Below, in pieces: positions 15,695-26,769 of a stretch of 55,571 nt of DNA (position 1 is its first letter; every line of letters starts with the position of its first letter). The position numbers were made by a program, and so were the translations under genes. The DNA comes from Ruminococcus sp. (GTDB lineage Bacteria; Bacillota; Clostridia; Oscillospirales; Acutalibacteraceae). The notes beneath the pieces were generated by a model, which worked only from the letters and a program-made list of their open reading frames with translations, searched no databases and was not told the origin of the DNA. The stretch is taken from positions 1 to 55,571 of the forward strand of contig JAFRBX010000049.1 of NCBI GenBank assembly GCA_017404665.1, written 5' to 3'.

Positions 15695-17023
15695 ATGGAT
15701 AACTTTAAAGAGGGCTGGGAAATCATCTGTGATTATCTCAGACAGGAAAAGAAGATAGCGGATGTTGCCTATAAAACCTGGATATCGAGGATCGAACCGA
15801 TCGGTATAGATTTCGAAAAGGGCGTCATCACCCTCATGGTGCCGAACGAATTTCACCGGCAGACGCTGATCAAGGGTTATCTTCCGAAATTTGAAGAAGC
15901 ATATGAGGCGGTATTCGGAACTGCCTTTGAAACGATCTTTTTGATTCCGGAGGAGATGGACACTCAAAAGGAAAAGCTTCTCGGCGATGAAACCTCCGCC
16001 GATACGGGATATGAATTTACCTTCGATACTTTCATCGTGGGCTCTTCCAACAAATTTGCGCACGCTGCTTCGATGGCAGTCGCTCAGAATCCCGCATCCG
16101 CCTACAACCCGCTGTTTCTGTACGGCAATTCCGGATTGGGTAAAACGCATTTGCTTTATGCGATCGGCAATGAGATCAGACAATCGCATCCCGACTACAA
16201 GGTCATTTATATCAAGGGAGAAGATTTTGCTAACGAGATCATCCAGTCCATCATGAATAAAACCACGGCGCAGTTCAGACAAAAATATCGTCTTACCGAC
16301 GTGCTGCTGGTTGACGACGTCCAGTTTATCGGAGGAAAGGACAGTACGCAGGAGGAATTTTTCCACACCTTTGACGCATTATATGACGCGAAAAAGCAGA
16401 TTGTGCTGACGTCCGACAGACCGCCTAAGGAGATCAAAATATTGACGGACAGGCTCAGAGGACGTTTTGAGATGGGTTTGCTCGCCGATATTCAGGCGCC
16501 GGATTTTGAGACGCGCATGGCGATCATCAAACGTAAGGCTGAGATCATCGGTCTGGACCTGAGCGATGATCTGTGCGAATATATCGCCAACAAATTAAAG
16601 ACCAATATCAGACAGCTGGAGGGCGTCGTCAAAAAGCTGATGGCACGCTACAACCTGACAAAGGAAAAGCCCACGCTTTCAATCGTCAATGAATCCATTT
16701 CGGATATTCTGAATGACGATACGCCTCCCGCGCTGACAGTCGAAAAGATCGTCGATGAAGTCTGCCGCACCTTCGGCGTCGACAGCGACGACCTGCGTTC
16801 GCAGAAATCACGCCGTGCCAATATCAATAAACCCCGACAGATCGCGATCTATATCGTGCGCGAGCTGACAACTCTTTCGATGGAGGCGATCGGTAAGGAG
16901 TTCGGCAACCGTCATTATTCTACCATCGTTTATACCGTTCAGCAGGTTGAAAAGGATATCAAAAAAGATCCTGCTCTCAGAGAAACAGTAGAGGATATCA
17001 TCAAGAATATCAGAGAAAGGTGA
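15695..17023 (+). CDS. dnaA: Chromosomal replication initiator DnaA
   Basis: This 442-residue AAA+ initiator binds origin boxes and opens the duplex. Domain I is at 1-85, Walker A GNSGLGKT at 144-151 and Walker B LLVDDV at 204-209, with sensor motif LTSDRPPKEI at 238-247. Domain IV runs from about 350 to the end. There Arg373 aligns with E. coli Arg399 (minor-groove contact), but the signature normally reading RDHTT is RHYST here: His407, Tyr408 and Ser409 replace Asp433, His434 and Thr435, which contact bases in E. coli. Box specificity may differ. ATG 15695 was chosen for its AAAGGGGAA site; an upstream in-frame start is less likely. Confidence 0.97.
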   Translation: MDNFKEGWEIICDYLRQEKKIADVAYKTWISRIEPIGIDFEKGVITLMVPNEFHRQTLIKGYLPKFEEAYEAVFGTAFETIFLIPEEMDTQKEKLLGDETSADTGYEFTFDTFIVGSSNKFAHAASMAVAQNPASAYNPLFLYGNSGLGKTHLLYAIGNEIRQSHPDYKVIYIKGEDFANEIIQSIMNKTTAQFRQKYRLTDVLLVDDVQFIGGKDSTQEEFFHTFDALYDAKKQIVLTSDRPPKEIKILTDRLRGRFEMGLLADIQAPDFETRMAIIKRKAEIIGLDLSDDLCEYIANKLKTNIRQLEGVVKKLMARYNLTKEKPTLSIVNESISDILNDDTPPALTVEKIVDEVCRTFGVDSDDLRSQKSRRANINKPRQIAIYIVRELTTLSMEAIGKEFGNRHYSTIVYTVQQVEKDIKKDPALRETVEDIIKNIRER

Positions 17024-17293
17024 CGCTTCACTTTATTTCAGTGAAAAGTGATAAGTATTCAGCAACCGATTATTAATCAATTTTTTCAACATTCACTCCA
17101 CAGATTTTAACATCACGTTGATAAGTCAAATAATCAGAAAAAACAAGTGCGCTTGTTCCATAATGCTTGGAGAGAAGTATGGAAAAATAATCCAGTAAAA
17201 AAGCAGGCTGAGAAAGATTTCCTCATTTTCACAGTCCCTACTACTATTACTATAATAATTATTATCATATCATTATCAAAGAAGGTTATCACT
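17024..17293. other. dnaA-dnaN spacer
   Basis: This 270-base AT-rich gap has a small hairpin (TTCACT / AGTGAA, 17027-17045) just after dnaA and a run of TATTA-type sequence before dnaN. No exact DnaA box was seen; CTCCACA near 17095 is a weak partial match. It may contribute to oriC but I see no gene. Confidence 0.4.
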
Positions 17294-18391
17294 ATGAAAT
17301 TTCAATGCATGAGAACGGATTTATCCAACGCAGTATCCAACGTTTCCAGAGCGGTCGCGTCTAAAGCGACGGTTCCCGCGCTGGAGGGCGTACTGATCAA
17401 GGCATACAATAATCAGCTGGAGATTTGCGGCTACGATTTGGAGATCGGAATTGTCACCAAAATGGAAGCCTCCGTTTCGGAAGAAGGCGAGATTGTCGTC
17501 TACGCGAGATTGTTCAATGAGATCATCCGCAAGCTGCCCGAGGAGATCGTCAGCATCGAAACCGACGACAGAATGATCACCTATATCCATTCCGGCGCCG
17601 CAGATTATCAGATCGTCGGTATCAGCTCGGCGGAATATCCGGAGCTTCCGAATGTGGAGGAGATCAGCGGACTGACAATCAACGCCGAGATTCTGAAGAA
17701 TATGATCCGTCAAACTGTGTTTGCTACCTCTGATAATATGGCAAAGCCGATTTATACTGGCTCACTGTTTGAAATCAAGGACGGTATTTTCAGGATAGAA
17801 GCGGTCGACGGTTTTCGTATGGCAATCCGTGAAGAAAATGTGGACAGTGATATTGAAGCAAAGTTCGTTGTTCCCGGCAAAACGCAGAATGAAATTTTGA
17901 AGCTGATCACGGACGTTAAAAAGGACGTCAGCATTACTGTCGGACAAAGACATATCATTTTCAAAATTAAGGATTACAGCATCATATCCCGTCTGCTGGA
18001 AGGAAACTTCTTGGATTATAAAATGCCTGCGGCCGCGTCGACACAGTTTGTGATCAACACCCGTATTCTTGCTTCCTCGGTAGAGAGAATGGCGCTTCTG
18101 ACCAATGAAAAGATTCAGTCTCCCGTGCGCTGCTCTATTTCTTCGGATGAGATCAAGCTGTCCTGCTCGACGACGGTCGGCAGAGCAAACGATATGATTC
18201 CCGTGTCCGTGATCGGCAGCGAAATGGAGATCGGATTTAACAACCGCTATTTGCTGGACGCGCTGAAGTATGCCGATACCGATGAGGTAAGGGTGATGCT
18301 CAACGGTTCTCTGCAGCCGATGATTATCCGACCCGTTACGGGACAGAGCTTCACGTTCTTAGTGGTTCCGATGCGCTTGGCTTCGGAATAA
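17294..18391 (+). CDS. dnaN: DNA polymerase III sliding clamp, beta subunit
   Basis: This 365-residue clamp forms a dimeric ring that tethers the replicative polymerase. It begins MKFQCMRTDLSNAVSNVSRAV and shows the threefold repeated clamp fold; the end VRPVTG..FTFLVVPMRL is typical. I chose ATG 17294, with AAGGTTATCACT before it; the open frame extends 49 codons upstream but that extension is isoleucine-rich junk from the AT-rich spacer. It stands in the standard dnaA-dnaN-rlbA-recF order. Confidence 0.95.
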   Translation: MKFQCMRTDLSNAVSNVSRAVASKATVPALEGVLIKAYNNQLEICGYDLEIGIVTKMEASVSEEGEIVVYARLFNEIIRKLPEEIVSIETDDRMITYIHSGAADYQIVGISSAEYPELPNVEEISGLTINAEILKNMIRQTVFATSDNMAKPIYTGSLFEIKDGIFRIEAVDGFRMAIREENVDSDIEAKFVVPGKTQNEILKLITDVKKDVSITVGQRHIIFKIKDYSIISRLLEGNFLDYKMPAAASTQFVINTRILASSVERMALLTNEKIQSPVRCSISSDEIKLSCSTTVGRANDMIPVSVIGSEMEIGFNNRYLLDALKYADTDEVRVMLNGSLQPMIIRPVTGQSFTFLVVPMRLASE

Positions 18392-18404
18392 GATAAACTT
18401 GTAG

Positions 18405-18423
18405 GGACGAGCAATGCTCGTCC
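18405..18423. repeat. Palindrome GGACGAGC-AAT-GCTCGTCC
   Basis: A perfect 8-bp stem with a 3-base loop, preceded by TGTAG and followed by GC, lies between dnaN and rlbA. It resembles widespread bacterial palindromic repeats of the GGGCGAGCA...TGCTCGCCC kind. Confidence 0.55.
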
Positions 18424-18441
18424 GCTGAAAAGGGAATTTCG

Positions 18442-18654
18442 ATGGAAATAATAAAGATTAAGGAAGAATATATCAGATTAGATAATCTGATGAAGTTTTC
18501 CGGTCTGTGCGATACCGGCGGCAGGGCTAAATATCTGATCCAGAACGGTGAAGTAAAGCTCAACGGTGAAACATGCACCATGCGTGGAAAGAAAATCAGA
18601 CCGGGCGACCGGATAGAATATTCGGGTAAAATAGTTGAGGTTGTCGCAGAATAA
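18442..18654 (+). CDS. rlbA: S4-domain RNA-binding protein RlbA (YaaA)
   Basis: This 70-residue protein is almost entirely one S4 RNA-binding domain. The core GRAKYLIQNGEVKLNGE at about 28-44, then KIRPGDRIEY, matches S4/RlbA. Bacillus YaaA/RlbA lies at the same place and is linked to 50S ribosome assembly. It is co-directional with dnaN and recF. The identification is from domain plus synteny. Confidence 0.88.
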   Translation: MEIIKIKEEYIRLDNLMKFSGLCDTGGRAKYLIQNGEVKLNGETCTMRGKKIRPGDRIEYSGKIVEVVAE

Positions 18655-18674
18655 AGATAATTATGAGGTAAAGG

Positions 18675-19772
18675 TTGAAGGTAAACGCACTTCACTTTGA
18701 AAATTTCAGAAATTTAAAAGATGATACGATTACACCGTGTGAAAAGGTCAATGTGATCTACGGCGACAACGCCAACGGAAAAACCAATCTGTTGGAGGCG
18801 CTGTGGCTGTTCTGCGGCGGTCATTCCTTTCGCGGAGCGAAAGAAAACGAGCTGATCCGCTTCGGGATGGATCATTACCAACTGAAAATGGAGTTTTATT
18901 CGGGAGAAAGAGCTCAGACCGCGGAGATCTGTTTTGATAAGAGTAAAAAGCTGATCAGAATTAATGAAGTGGAAAAAAACTCATCCTCTTATCTGACGGA
19001 GGTATTTTCGGCAGTCGTTTTTTCGCCGGAGCATCTGAGTCTGATCAAGCAGGGACCGAACGTCCGAAGAAGATTTCTCGACGCGGCGATCTGTCAGCAA
19101 AAGATTCGCTACGCGACGCTGCTGTCGCAGTACGGCAGGATTATCAATCAGCGGAATGCTCTGCTGAAGGATATCTATCATAATTCATCGCTGAAGGAAA
19201 CGCTGTCGATCTGGGATGACAGCCTTGCCGCGGTCGGCGCGCAGATCATCAAGGAACGCTTTGATTATATCAGACAGCTGCAGAAAGAAGCGCGCGTTTT
19301 TCACAGCGGTATATCAGATAAAAAAGAAGAACTGGATATCGTTTGTCTGTGTACTGCCAAGGCGGATGAAAACGATAGTCTTGAGATAATCCGCGATAAG
19401 CTGAGCAACGCTTTTTTGGCTGCACGTCATGAGGATTATCATTCCGGCTATACCTCTGTGGGTCCTCACAGGGATGATATCGAGATCAAGATCAACGGTA
19501 TTTCCGCCAGAAAATTTGGTTCGCAGGGACAGCAGCGTTCAGCGGTTCTGTCGATGAAGCTCAGCGAAGCGCAGCTGCTGTATCGGAAAAACGAAGAAAG
19601 ACCGGTTATCCTGCTGGATGACGTATTGTCTGAGCTTGACAGCAAAAGGCAGGATTTTTTACTGAATAAGGTAGAGGACTATCAGGTATTTGTTACCTGC
19701 TGTGAAGAAAGCGGCAGGGAACAGCTGCAAAAGGGAAGGGTTTTTTACGTAAAGGACGGTATAATCAGTTGA
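18675..19772 (+). CDS. recF: DNA replication and repair protein RecF
   Basis: This 365-residue SMC-like ATPase loads RecA at single-strand gaps with RecO and RecR. Walker A is GDNANGKTN (about 31-39), the signature region is FGSQGQQRSAVLSMKLSEA and Walker B is RPVILLDDVLSELD. It starts at TTG (18675), preceded by GAGGTAAAGG; no better start exists. The stop codon TGA is supplied by the first bases of a palindromic element (GTTGAGATTG). Confidence 0.94.
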   Translation: MKVNALHFENFRNLKDDTITPCEKVNVIYGDNANGKTNLLEALWLFCGGHSFRGAKENELIRFGMDHYQLKMEFYSGERAQTAEICFDKSKKLIRINEVEKNSSSYLTEVFSAVVFSPEHLSLIKQGPNVRRRFLDAAICQQKIRYATLLSQYGRIINQRNALLKDIYHNSSLKETLSIWDDSLAAVGAQIIKERFDYIRQLQKEARVFHSGISDKKEELDIVCLCTAKADENDSLEIIRDKLSNAFLAARHEDYHSGYTSVGPHRDDIEIKINGISARKFGSQGQQRSAVLSMKLSEAQLLYRKNEERPVILLDDVLSELDSKRQDFLLNKVEDYQVFVTCCEESGREQLQKGRVFYVKDGIIS

Positions 19773-19822
19773 GATTGCCGCGTCGGGCTTGACACGCGTG
19801 TCCGCCCTCCTCGCAATGACAT
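19767..19822. repeat. Palindromic element A4, covering the recF stop
   Basis: GTTGAGATTGCC ... TCGCAATGACA with a GC-rich centre containing ACACGCGTGT. Its first bases provide the recF stop codon. Confidence 0.7.
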
Positions 19823-19846
19823 TTTAATGGACGGAGAGATCAGCGG

Positions 19847-20101
19847 ATGAAATATCTTCATTTGGGAAAGGACACATCGATAGAAATCAAGAATATCGTC
19901 GGGATATTTGATCTGGATACCAGTACGGTGAGCAGGCATACCAGAGATTTTTTGAGCGTATGTGAAAAGGAAAACAGGATTGTCAGCGTCAGCTACGAGC
20001 TGCCGAAGTCATATATCCTGTATGATTTCAGCGGAGAATATTCGATATACCTGTCACCGCTGAATACGGCGACGCTGCTCAAGCGTATGACAGAAAGATA
20101 A
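19847..20101 (+). CDS. remB: RemB-like regulator (YaaB, DUF370 family)
   Basis: This 84-residue protein begins MKYLHLGKDTSIEIKNIVGI, a pattern shared with Bacillus YaaB/RemB, which lies at the same place between recF and gyrB. The relative RemA is a DNA-binding activator of matrix genes; the role of RemB is less clear. The segment GIFDLDTSTVSRHTRDFL is typical. The precise target here cannot be told from sequence. Confidence 0.8.
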   Translation: MKYLHLGKDTSIEIKNIVGIFDLDTSTVSRHTRDFLSVCEKENRIVSVSYELPKSYILYDFSGEYSIYLSPLNTATLLKRMTER

Positions 20102-20117
20102 AGAAAGGAAAATATTG

Positions 20118-20741
20118 ATGAATAGCTGCAAATGTCCGTACTGCGGCAAGCGCATCTCCTATTTCAAGGCGATGTCGATCCGCAGAAGAGGAGAATATTA
20201 CTGTAAAAAATGCAAAAAAGAGAGCAATATCCATATCAATAAAACGATATTGGTGCTGTTTTTTGCCGCGCTGGTGCTGGCGCTGATCATCATGGGTTAT
20301 TATCTGCTGCTGACAGACAGATCCAATCCGTGGTTTATCCTGTTCGTTCTGGTGCCTTTCGTCTTATTTTATTTGTTTTCTCCGCTGTTTGTCAGGCTGC
20401 GTCCGAAAAAGAAGTTTCAGGACTCCTTATATGACACCGATATGGTGAACGCGCCGATGGCGGATCCCGATCCAACCATGGCAACCTCCGCTAAGGTTGC
20501 GCCGGCGTTTGTGGATGATATCGTTTTAGGCGACGATGAATATAAGCCGACGATCAATACGGACGTTTTCAATGCAATCAAGGAAGAGCGCAAGGTGGTG
20601 GCGGAGACCGACGGCGGCACCAAGCCTTTTGATAAATTTGAGAATATTTCCAGCTCCGGTACCGGTGAGAGTGGCGATACCAAATTGATCGGCAATATCA
20701 AGCATGTCACATCATCCTATGATATTCCCGATGATGTGTAA
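20118..20741 (+). CDS. Zinc-ribbon membrane protein, unknown function
   Basis: This 207-residue protein opens with a zinc ribbon (CPYCGK, then CKKCKKE 27 residues later), followed by two membrane segments (about 43-66 and 72-92) separated by a short loop. A long, probably disordered cytoplasmic region rich in Asp, Pro and Thr completes it. I chose ATG 20118, behind AAAGGAAAATATTG; the TTG one codon earlier is an alternative. I do not recognise a named family. A shorter protein of the same plan is encoded 12 bases downstream, and both sit between remB and gyrB. Confidence 0.7.
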   Translation: MNSCKCPYCGKRISYFKAMSIRRRGEYYCKKCKKESNIHINKTILVLFFAALVLALIIMGYYLLLTDRSNPWFILFVLVPFVLFYLFSPLFVRLRPKKKFQDSLYDTDMVNAPMADPDPTMATSAKVAPAFVDDIVLGDDEYKPTINTDVFNAIKEERKVVAETDGGTKPFDKFENISSSGTGESGDTKLIGNIKHVTSSYDIPDDV

Positions 20742-20753
20742 TAGGTAAGAAAG

Positions 20754-23134
<2,381 letters not shown>

Positions 23135-23145
23135 TCAGTGGATAA

Positions 23146-23309
23146 AGCCTTCCCCTTGAGGGGAAGGTGGGCTTTTCGGCTTTTAGAGAGCCGAAAAGGT
23201 CGGATGAGGTGGAAACCGATCCACTATATCAATACACGGGATGGAGTGGAAACGCTTCCACCTCATCCACCGCAAGCGGTCCCCCTTCCCCTCAAGGGGA
23301 AGGCTAAAA
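23146..23309. repeat. Long palindromic (MITE-like) element between gyrB and gyrA
   Basis: This 164-bp element has ends that are themselves palindromes (GCCTTCCCCTTGAGGGGAAGG at the left, CCTTCCCCTCAAGGGGAAGG at the right). It also has inner inverted segments such as GATGAGGTGGAA and TTCCACCTCATC. It looks like a non-coding mobile element and separates gyrB from gyrA. Confidence 0.75.
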
Positions 23310-23324
23310 AATGAGGTGTAGATT

Positions 23325-25895
23325 TTGGATAACGAGAATAATATCAATAACAATATGGAAAACGAAGATTTTGAGCCGGATAATAACGAGACGAACGGAC
23401 AAGCCGCGTTTGGCGCAGGCAAAATCATCGACGTCGATATCAACCGCGAGATGCGCAAATCGTTCTTGGACTATTCCATGAGCGTTATCGTTTCGCGCGC
23501 ACTGCCGGACGTCCGTGACGGACTCAAGCCCGTTCACAGAAGAATCCTCTATAATATGTATGAGAACGGCATCACATCGAGTAAGCCGCACAGAAAGTGC
23601 GCTTACACGGTCGGTGAAGTGCTGGGTAAATATCATCCCCACGGCGACACGTCCGTTTATGACGCGATGGTAAGATTAGCGCAGGATTTCTCGATGCGCT
23701 ATATGCTGGTGGACGGCCACGGCAACTTCGGTTCCGTCGACGGCGACCCACCTGCGGCGTACAGATATACAGAATCCCGCATGAGTAAGATCGCGTCGGA
23801 GATGCTGGCGGACATCGATAAAGAGACGGTCGACTTTATGCCAACCTTCGATGATGTGCTGACCGAGCCGACAGTTCTGCCGTCCCGCTTCCCTAACCTG
23901 CTGGTTAACGGATCGAGCGGTATCGCTGTCGGTATGGCGACCAACATCCCGCCGCATAATCTCGGCGAGACCATCGACGCGATGTGTCTCTTGATCGATA
24001 ATCCCGAGGCGGAGATCGCGGATTTGATGGAATGTATGCCAGGTCCGGATTTTCCGACCGGCGGACTCATCATGGGACGCTCCGGCATCCGCGCCGCCTA
24101 CGCGACCGGAAGAGGCAGGATCGTAGTGCGCGCGAGAACCGAGATCGTAGAAGCGAAGAACGGCAGATTTAAAATAATTGTTACGGAAATACCCTACGGC
24201 GTCAATAAAGCGAAGCTGATCGAAAATATCGCGAACCTTGTTAAAGATAAAAGGCTGGAGGGTATCTCGAACATCGAGGATCACTCCGACCGCAACGGCA
24301 TGCATATAGAGATCGATATCAAGAGAGAAGCTTCTCCGCAGGTGGTGCTGAACCATCTGTTCAAGATGACGCAGATGCAGACGACCTTCGGTGCGATCCT
24401 GCTGTCCATCGTGAACGGCGAGCCGCGCGTGCTGACGCTCAAGGAAATGCTGCAGTATTATATCGAGCATCAGGAAAAGGTTATCGAGCGCCGTACGATC
24501 TTCGATCTGCGCAAAGCAAAAGAGCGCATGCATATCTTAGAGGGCTTGAAGATTGCAATCGATTTCATCGACGAGGTCATCGCCATCATCAGAAAGAGCA
24601 AGGATCAGGCGGCGGCAAAGCTCGCGCTGTGCGAGCGCTTCGGGCTGGATGATGTACAGGCGCAGGCGATCGTCAGCATGCGTTTGGGTCAGCTGACCAA
24701 CATGGAGCAGGCGAAGATCGAAGAGGAGATCGCCGCGCTGACCGCGAAGATCAAGGAATATAACGAGATCATCGAGAGCGAGTCAAAGCGGCTGGAGATC
24801 GTCAAGGAAGAAGCGATGGAGATCCGCAATAAATATGCCGATCCCAGACGCACCGAGATCTGTGCGATCACCGGCGAGGTGGATATCGAAGATCTGATCC
24901 CGCAGGAGGACTGTGTCGTCACGATGACGAAGTTCGGCTATATCAAGCGTCTGCCGCACGATACCTATAAGACCCAGCGCAGAGGCGGCAGAGGCGTTGC
25001 CGGCATGACGCGCCGCGATGAGGACGTCGCGACGGAAATGTTCCTGTCCAACTCTCACGATTATAACCTGTTCTTTACCAATAAGGGCAGGGTATACCGC
25101 ATCAAGTGCTATGAGATCCCCGAGGGTAACCGTCAGAGCAAGGGCATCAATATTGCCAACATCCTGCCGCTGGGCGCGGAGGAAAAGGTGACCTCGATGA
25201 TCCGTATCCCCGAATTTGAAGAGGATAAATACCTGATCATGGTCACCCGTCAGGGTATCATCAAGCGTATCGCGCTGAACGCGTATAACACGGCGCGCAA
25301 GGGCGGCTTGATCGCGCTCGATCTGAACGAGGGCGACGAGCTCGCTTGGGTGCGCATGACCGACGGCAATAATGAAGTGATCATTGCGACCAAAAAGGGT
25401 ATGGCGATCCGCTTCAAGGAGACCGACGTCCGCCCGATGGGCAGACTCGCCCGCGGTGTGAAGGCGCTCAAGCTCAAGGAGGGCGACAGCGTCGTCGGCA
25501 TGAATATCATCGAAGAAGGCAAATTGATCCTGACCGTTTCCGAAACCGGATACGGACGGCTGAGCTCGCCCGATGATTACCGCCTGCAGAGTAGAGGCGG
25601 CAAGGGTCTGACCAACTACCATGTCAAGAAGTACGGCGACGTTGCCGCGCTGACCGTGGTGCCGCTGGAGGACGACGTCATCATCATTTCCGAAAACGGC
25701 GTTATTATCCGCATACTGGCTTCTACCATCCGCGTGTGCGCGAGACCCGCCAAGGGCGTGACAGTCATGAAGATCAAGGACGGCAACAAGGTCGTATCCG
25801 TTTCCGGCGCGCCGCATGACGAGGACGAGGCAGTGAGCGCGGAGAATGACGAGAACGCCGAGGAGCCGGAGGATATGGTGGAGAGTGAAGAGTAA
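23325..25895 (+). CDS. gyrA: DNA gyrase subunit A
   Basis: This 856-residue subunit cuts and rejoins DNA in gyrase. The catalytic tyrosine is Tyr148 in [10 protein letters not shown]. In the quinolone pocket [11 protein letters not shown], Thr109 takes the E. coli Ser83 place and Asp113 matches Asp87. The C-terminal wrapping domain contains the GyrA-box QRRGGRG, which marks a gyrase rather than topoisomerase IV. It starts at TTG 23325 behind GAGGTGTAGATT. There is an asparagine- and acid-rich N-terminal extension of about 26 residues compared with E. coli and an acidic tail. A palindromic element separates it from gyrB. Confidence 0.95.
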   Translation: MDNENNINNNMENEDFEPDNNETNGQAAFGAGKIIDVDINREMRKSFLDYSMSVIVSRALPDVRDGLKPVHRRILYNMYENGITSSKPHRKCAYTVGEVLGKYHPHGDTSVYDAMVRLAQDFSMRYMLVDGHGNFGSVDGDPPAAYRYTESRMSKIASEMLADIDKETVDFMPTFDDVLTEPTVLPSRFPNLLVNGSSGIAVGMATNIPPHNLGETIDAMCLLIDNPEAEIADLMECMPGPDFPTGGLIMGRSGIRAAYATGRGRIVVRARTEIVEAKNGRFKIIVTEIPYGVNKAKLIENIANLVKDKRLEGISNIEDHSDRNGMHIEIDIKREASPQVVLNHLFKMTQMQTTFGAILLSIVNGEPRVLTLKEMLQYYIEHQEKVIERRTIFDLRKAKERMHILEGLKIAIDFIDEVIAIIRKSKDQAAAKLALCERFGLDDVQAQAIVSMRLGQLTNMEQAKIEEEIAALTAKIKEYNEIIESESKRLEIVKEEAMEIRNKYADPRRTEICAITGEVDIEDLIPQEDCVVTMTKFGYIKRLPHDTYKTQRRGGRGVAGMTRRDEDVATEMFLSNSHDYNLFFTNKGRVYRIKCYEIPEGNRQSKGINIANILPLGAEEKVTSMIRIPEFEEDKYLIMVTRQGIIKRIALNAYNTARKGGLIALDLNEGDELAWVRMTDGNNEVIIATKKGMAIRFKETDVRPMGRLARGVKALKLKEGDSVVGMNIIEEGKLILTVSETGYGRLSSPDDYRLQSRGGKGLTNYHVKKYGDVAALTVVPLEDDVIIISENGVIIRILASTIRVCARPAKGVTVMKIKDGNKVVSVSGAPHDEDEAVSAENDENAEEPEDMVESEE

Positions 25896-25932
25896 AGAGT
25901 AAAGGATACTCGCTTTGCTCAAACATTTATAT

Positions 25933-25980
25933 AATCCCTCAGTCACCGTGCTGTGACAGCTCCCTTTACCAAAGGGAGCC
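25933..25980. repeat. Palindromic repeat before zapA
   Basis: TCCCTCAGTCACCG...GTGACAGC is followed by CTCCCTTTACCAAAGGGAG. It shares modules with elements A1 and A3 and could act as a weak terminator after gyrA. Confidence 0.6.
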
Positions 25981-25998
25981 TTATGTTGGAGGATAACT

Positions 25999-26769
25999 AT
26001 GGAAAATAAAAAAATCAGGGTGAGCATTTTTGTCGCGGGTCAGCGATTCAACATCCTCACCGATAAAAGTGAAAAATATGTGCTGGATATCGCGTCGGAG
26101 ATCGACGCGCGGATTAACTCGCTGGTAATCTCACAGGAAATGTCGCGCGAACGTGCGGCAGTGCTGACGGCGCTGGATTATGCCGACGACGGCAAGCAGG
26201 ATAAAGAGGATATCGCCGCCGTCAAGGAGCAGATGAAGGATTATTTGCGTGAGATCGAGCGGATGCAGGATAACAACGCGAAGCTGGTCGGCGACTATAA
26301 TCTGCTCAAAGCGGAATATGAGAGATTGATCGAAGAACGTCAGTCAGGGGAGGACGCCGTGAAAGCGGCAGAGGAATGTCGGTCGCAGAACGCGGCGCTG
26401 CAGGGACAATTTGATGATCTCAAAGAAAAGCTGAGACAATCCGAAGAGCAGGTCGGCGAACTGCGGGAACAGCTGAATGATGCGCAAAGACGGGCAGAAG
26501 AGCTGAAGCAGCCTGTCGGCGATCCCGAAGAGGATGTTCCGCTTCCCGAGGAGCCTCCTGTACAAGAGGAAGAAACGATCACCGCCGAGGATGATCTGTT
26601 CTTTGAACCCGAAAATGAAGAAGAGCCGATCAAGCCACAGAAAAAGAAGAAGAAAAACCGTCATGAGCACAATCATGAAAATCCCTATCAGCAGAAGGCT
26701 AAACAAAAGGAACAGGGTTATCAGCAGCAAAGGCAATATTCTTTCTTTGATATCAACGAGGATGAATGA
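25999..26769 (+). CDS. zapA: ZapA-like cell-division protein with a long C-terminal extension
   Basis: The first 90 residues (KIRVSIFVAGQRFNIL..., VLDIASEIDARINSL, RAAVLTALDYADD) are a ZapA domain, which cross-links FtsZ filaments. A coiled coil follows (about 75-175). The rest is acidic (EEDVPLPEEPPVQEEE), then lysine- and histidine-rich (KKKKKNRHEHNHE), then glutamine-rich. At 256 residues it is far longer than the usual 80-110 ZapA. It overlaps the next gene by 4 bases (ATGA). The ZapA identity is good; the tail's role is unknown. Confidence 0.8.
   Translation: MENKKIRVSIFVAGQRFNILTDKSEKYVLDIASEIDARINSLVISQEMSRERAAVLTALDYADDGKQDKEDIAAVKEQMKDYLREIERMQDNNAKLVGDYNLLKAEYERLIEERQSGEDAVKAAEECRSQNAALQGQFDDLKEKLRQSEEQVGELREQLNDAQRRAEELKQPVGDPEEDVPLPEEPPVQEEETITAEDDLFFEPENEEEPIKPQKKKKKNRHEHNHENPYQQKAKQKEQGYQQQRQYSFFDINEDE

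Noticed and set aside
17147-17293. Upstream extension of dnaN by 49 codons
   Set aside because: It comprises isoleucine-rich sequence of the AT-rich spacer, whereas the ATG at 17294 has a ribosome site and gives the conserved start.
23146-23309. Calling the gyrB-gyrA element an insertion sequence
   Set aside because: It has no transposase and is too short; it may be a MITE or a palindromic repeat but I could not define target-site duplications.
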